A stretch of DNA of 6,389 nt from an uncultured Actinomycetes bacterium (GTDB taxonomy: Bacteria; Actinomycetota; Acidimicrobiia; Acidimicrobiales; Acidimicrobilacustridaceae), in the NCBI GenBank assembly GCA_945957335.1, contig CAMFLJ010000225.1, positions 1 through 6,389 of the forward strand, written 5' to 3'. A program made the translations under genes and the position numbers. Shown here piece after piece: positions 5,860-6,389 of this stretch (position 1 is its first letter; the number at the start of each line of letters is the position of its first letter). The notes under the pieces were generated by a model. The model was not told the origin of the DNA and did no database searches. It worked only from the letters and a program-made list of their open reading frames with translations.

Positions 5860-5871
5860 CCGGGGTGGGTG

Positions 5872-6341
5872 TCAGGTCGGGGGGCGGCCGTTGGCGCGGC
5901 GGGTGGCGAGGGCTGCCGTCTCGCGCACGGTGCGCCCGGCGGCCATGACGGTCTCGGCGGGCAGCCCCATCGGGAACCCGTAGGCGCTGACCGCGGCGAT
6001 CACCGAGCCCTCGGGCCCGAACACCGGGGCGGCCACCATGCCGACGTCGAAGAGCTGGTCGTCGGCCAGGTCGACCACCGGGTAGTCCTCGCGGGCGAGG
6101 GCGGCGAGCAGCTCGGCCACGTCGTCGCGCAGCTCGGCGCGTCCCGGGTCGTCGGTGAGGCGGAAGGCGCGGTCGCCGAGCATGCGCTGGGCGTCGGAGC
6201 CGGCGGTGACGGCGTAGCCGCGGCGGCGCACGAGCTCGAGCGCGTCGCGGCAGCGGGCCACGGCCTCGGCCGACCCGTCGGGGGTGCGGGCGAGCCACGC
6301 CTCGACGTCAGCGGCCGGCGCCCACGCCATGAACACCGCGC
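5872..6341 (-). CDS. IclR-family-like transcriptional regulator, C-terminal part (truncated by contig end)
   Basis: The minus-strand frame is open from the last genomic base (6341) to TGA at 5874-5872, giving about 156 residues without a true start. The GTG at 6336 is only an internal Val codon in this reading, since the frame continues upstream into adapter. The sequence resembles the IclR effector-binding domain: a helix rich in Arg/Ala with RRRGYAVTAGSD, then YPVVDLADDQLFDVGMVAAPVFGPEGSVIAAVSAYG, where the APVFGPEGSVIAAVS strand pair is typical of the family. A final helix LPAETVMAAGRTVRETAALATRR ends the protein. The DNA-binding winged-helix domain expected at the N-terminus would lie beyond the contig end. 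IclR proteins respond to small metabolites and often control nearby catabolic genes. Control of the convergent dehydrogenase region is conceivable but not shown. Another GAF-like sensory protein is the alternative. Confidence 0.68.
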
Positions 6342-6389
6342 CTGTCTCTTATACACATCTGACGCTGCCGACGAAGAGGATAGTGGGGG
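6342..6389. other. Illumina Nextera adapter, index and poly-G (not genomic)
   Basis: Bases 6342-6360 are CTGTCTCTTATACACATCT, the reverse complement of the Tn5 mosaic end used in Nextera libraries. They are followed by GACGCTGCCGACGA (6361-6374), the rest of the read 1-side adapter. The next 8 bases, AGAGGATA (6375-6382), are the reverse complement of TATCCTCT, which I recall as the i5 index S503/N503. Then GTG matches the start of the P5 region before the read collapses to G, as happens in two-colour sequencing. This is library read-through and should be trimmed. Minus-strand open frames that begin MYKRQ come from this adapter. Confidence 0.98.

Larger units (their letters stand above)
5740..5871. 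terminator. Convergent intergenic region, probable bidirectional terminator
   Basis: This 132-bp gap lies between the tails of the FAD-dehydrogenase gene (+) and the IclR-like gene (-). It contains two long hairpins (5756-5797 and 5822-5859). A possible closing helix, CACCCC (5747-5752) with GGGGTG (5862-5867), could enclose both in a branched structure. Location and symmetry suit a terminator working in both directions, though no T-tracts are present. The repeat-like character of the hairpins means a dispersed element is the alternative. Confidence 0.55.

Noticed and set aside
5483..6298. Minus-strand 271-aa frame running through the hairpin repeats
   Set aside because: The product is Arg/Pro-rich and includes translations of the palindromic repeats. 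The IclR-like frame in the same region is far more protein-like.
6000..6356. Minus-strand frame starting MYKRQ
   Set aside because: MYKRQ is the translation of Nextera adapter sequence and the remainder is a shadow of the IclR-like gene.
6342..6360. Genuine Tn5-like transposon end in the genome
   Set aside because: The mosaic end is followed by the synthetic Nextera adapter, an index and poly-G, so it derives from library preparation.

Overview
The window is very GC-rich, with strong G/C bias at third codon positions, GTG starts and long open shadow frames on both strands. Gene content and protein style suggest a high-GC actinobacterium, probably of the Acidimicrobiia type. That placement is an inference from composition and family resemblance, not from a marker gene. 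The last 48 bases are not genomic: they are Illumina Nextera adapter plus index and poly-G, so this is the end of a draft-assembly contig.

Layout: (1) bases 1-60 are the 3' end of an unidentified gene. It is coupled by an ATGA overlap to a complete ABC exporter half-transporter (57-2042), followed 11 bases later by an HSL-family (family IV) alpha/beta-hydrolase esterase (2054-2947). These form a co-directional, probably operonic block. (2) On the opposite strand lies a small multi-pass membrane protein of unknown function (2875-3507). Its 3' end overlaps the esterase tail by 73 bp, tail to tail. (3) Divergent from it is a SnoaL/NTF2-fold protein (3573-4019), then, after a 91-bp gap holding a perfect GC hairpin, a 542-aa FAD-dependent dehydrogenase resembling 3-ketosteroid Delta1-dehydrogenase (4111-5739). 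(4) A 132-bp convergent gap holds two copies of a 38-bp palindromic repeat whose stems differ by a compensatory base-pair change. (5) The C-terminal part of a probable IclR-family regulator (5872-6341, minus strand) is cut off by the contig end.

Taken together, the FAD dehydrogenase, the NTF2-fold protein, the esterase and the nearby IclR-like regulator fit an uptake/catabolism neighbourhood for steroid- or terpenoid-like compounds. This is inference: only the dehydrogenase gives any direct indication of substrate class, and the ABC exporter and membrane protein may be unrelated.

I see no CRISPR array, tRNA, rRNA, transposase, phage gene or defence system. The most unusual genuine DNA structure is the pair of covarying hairpins at 5756-5859. 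No gene-free stretch longer than about 132 bases is present.
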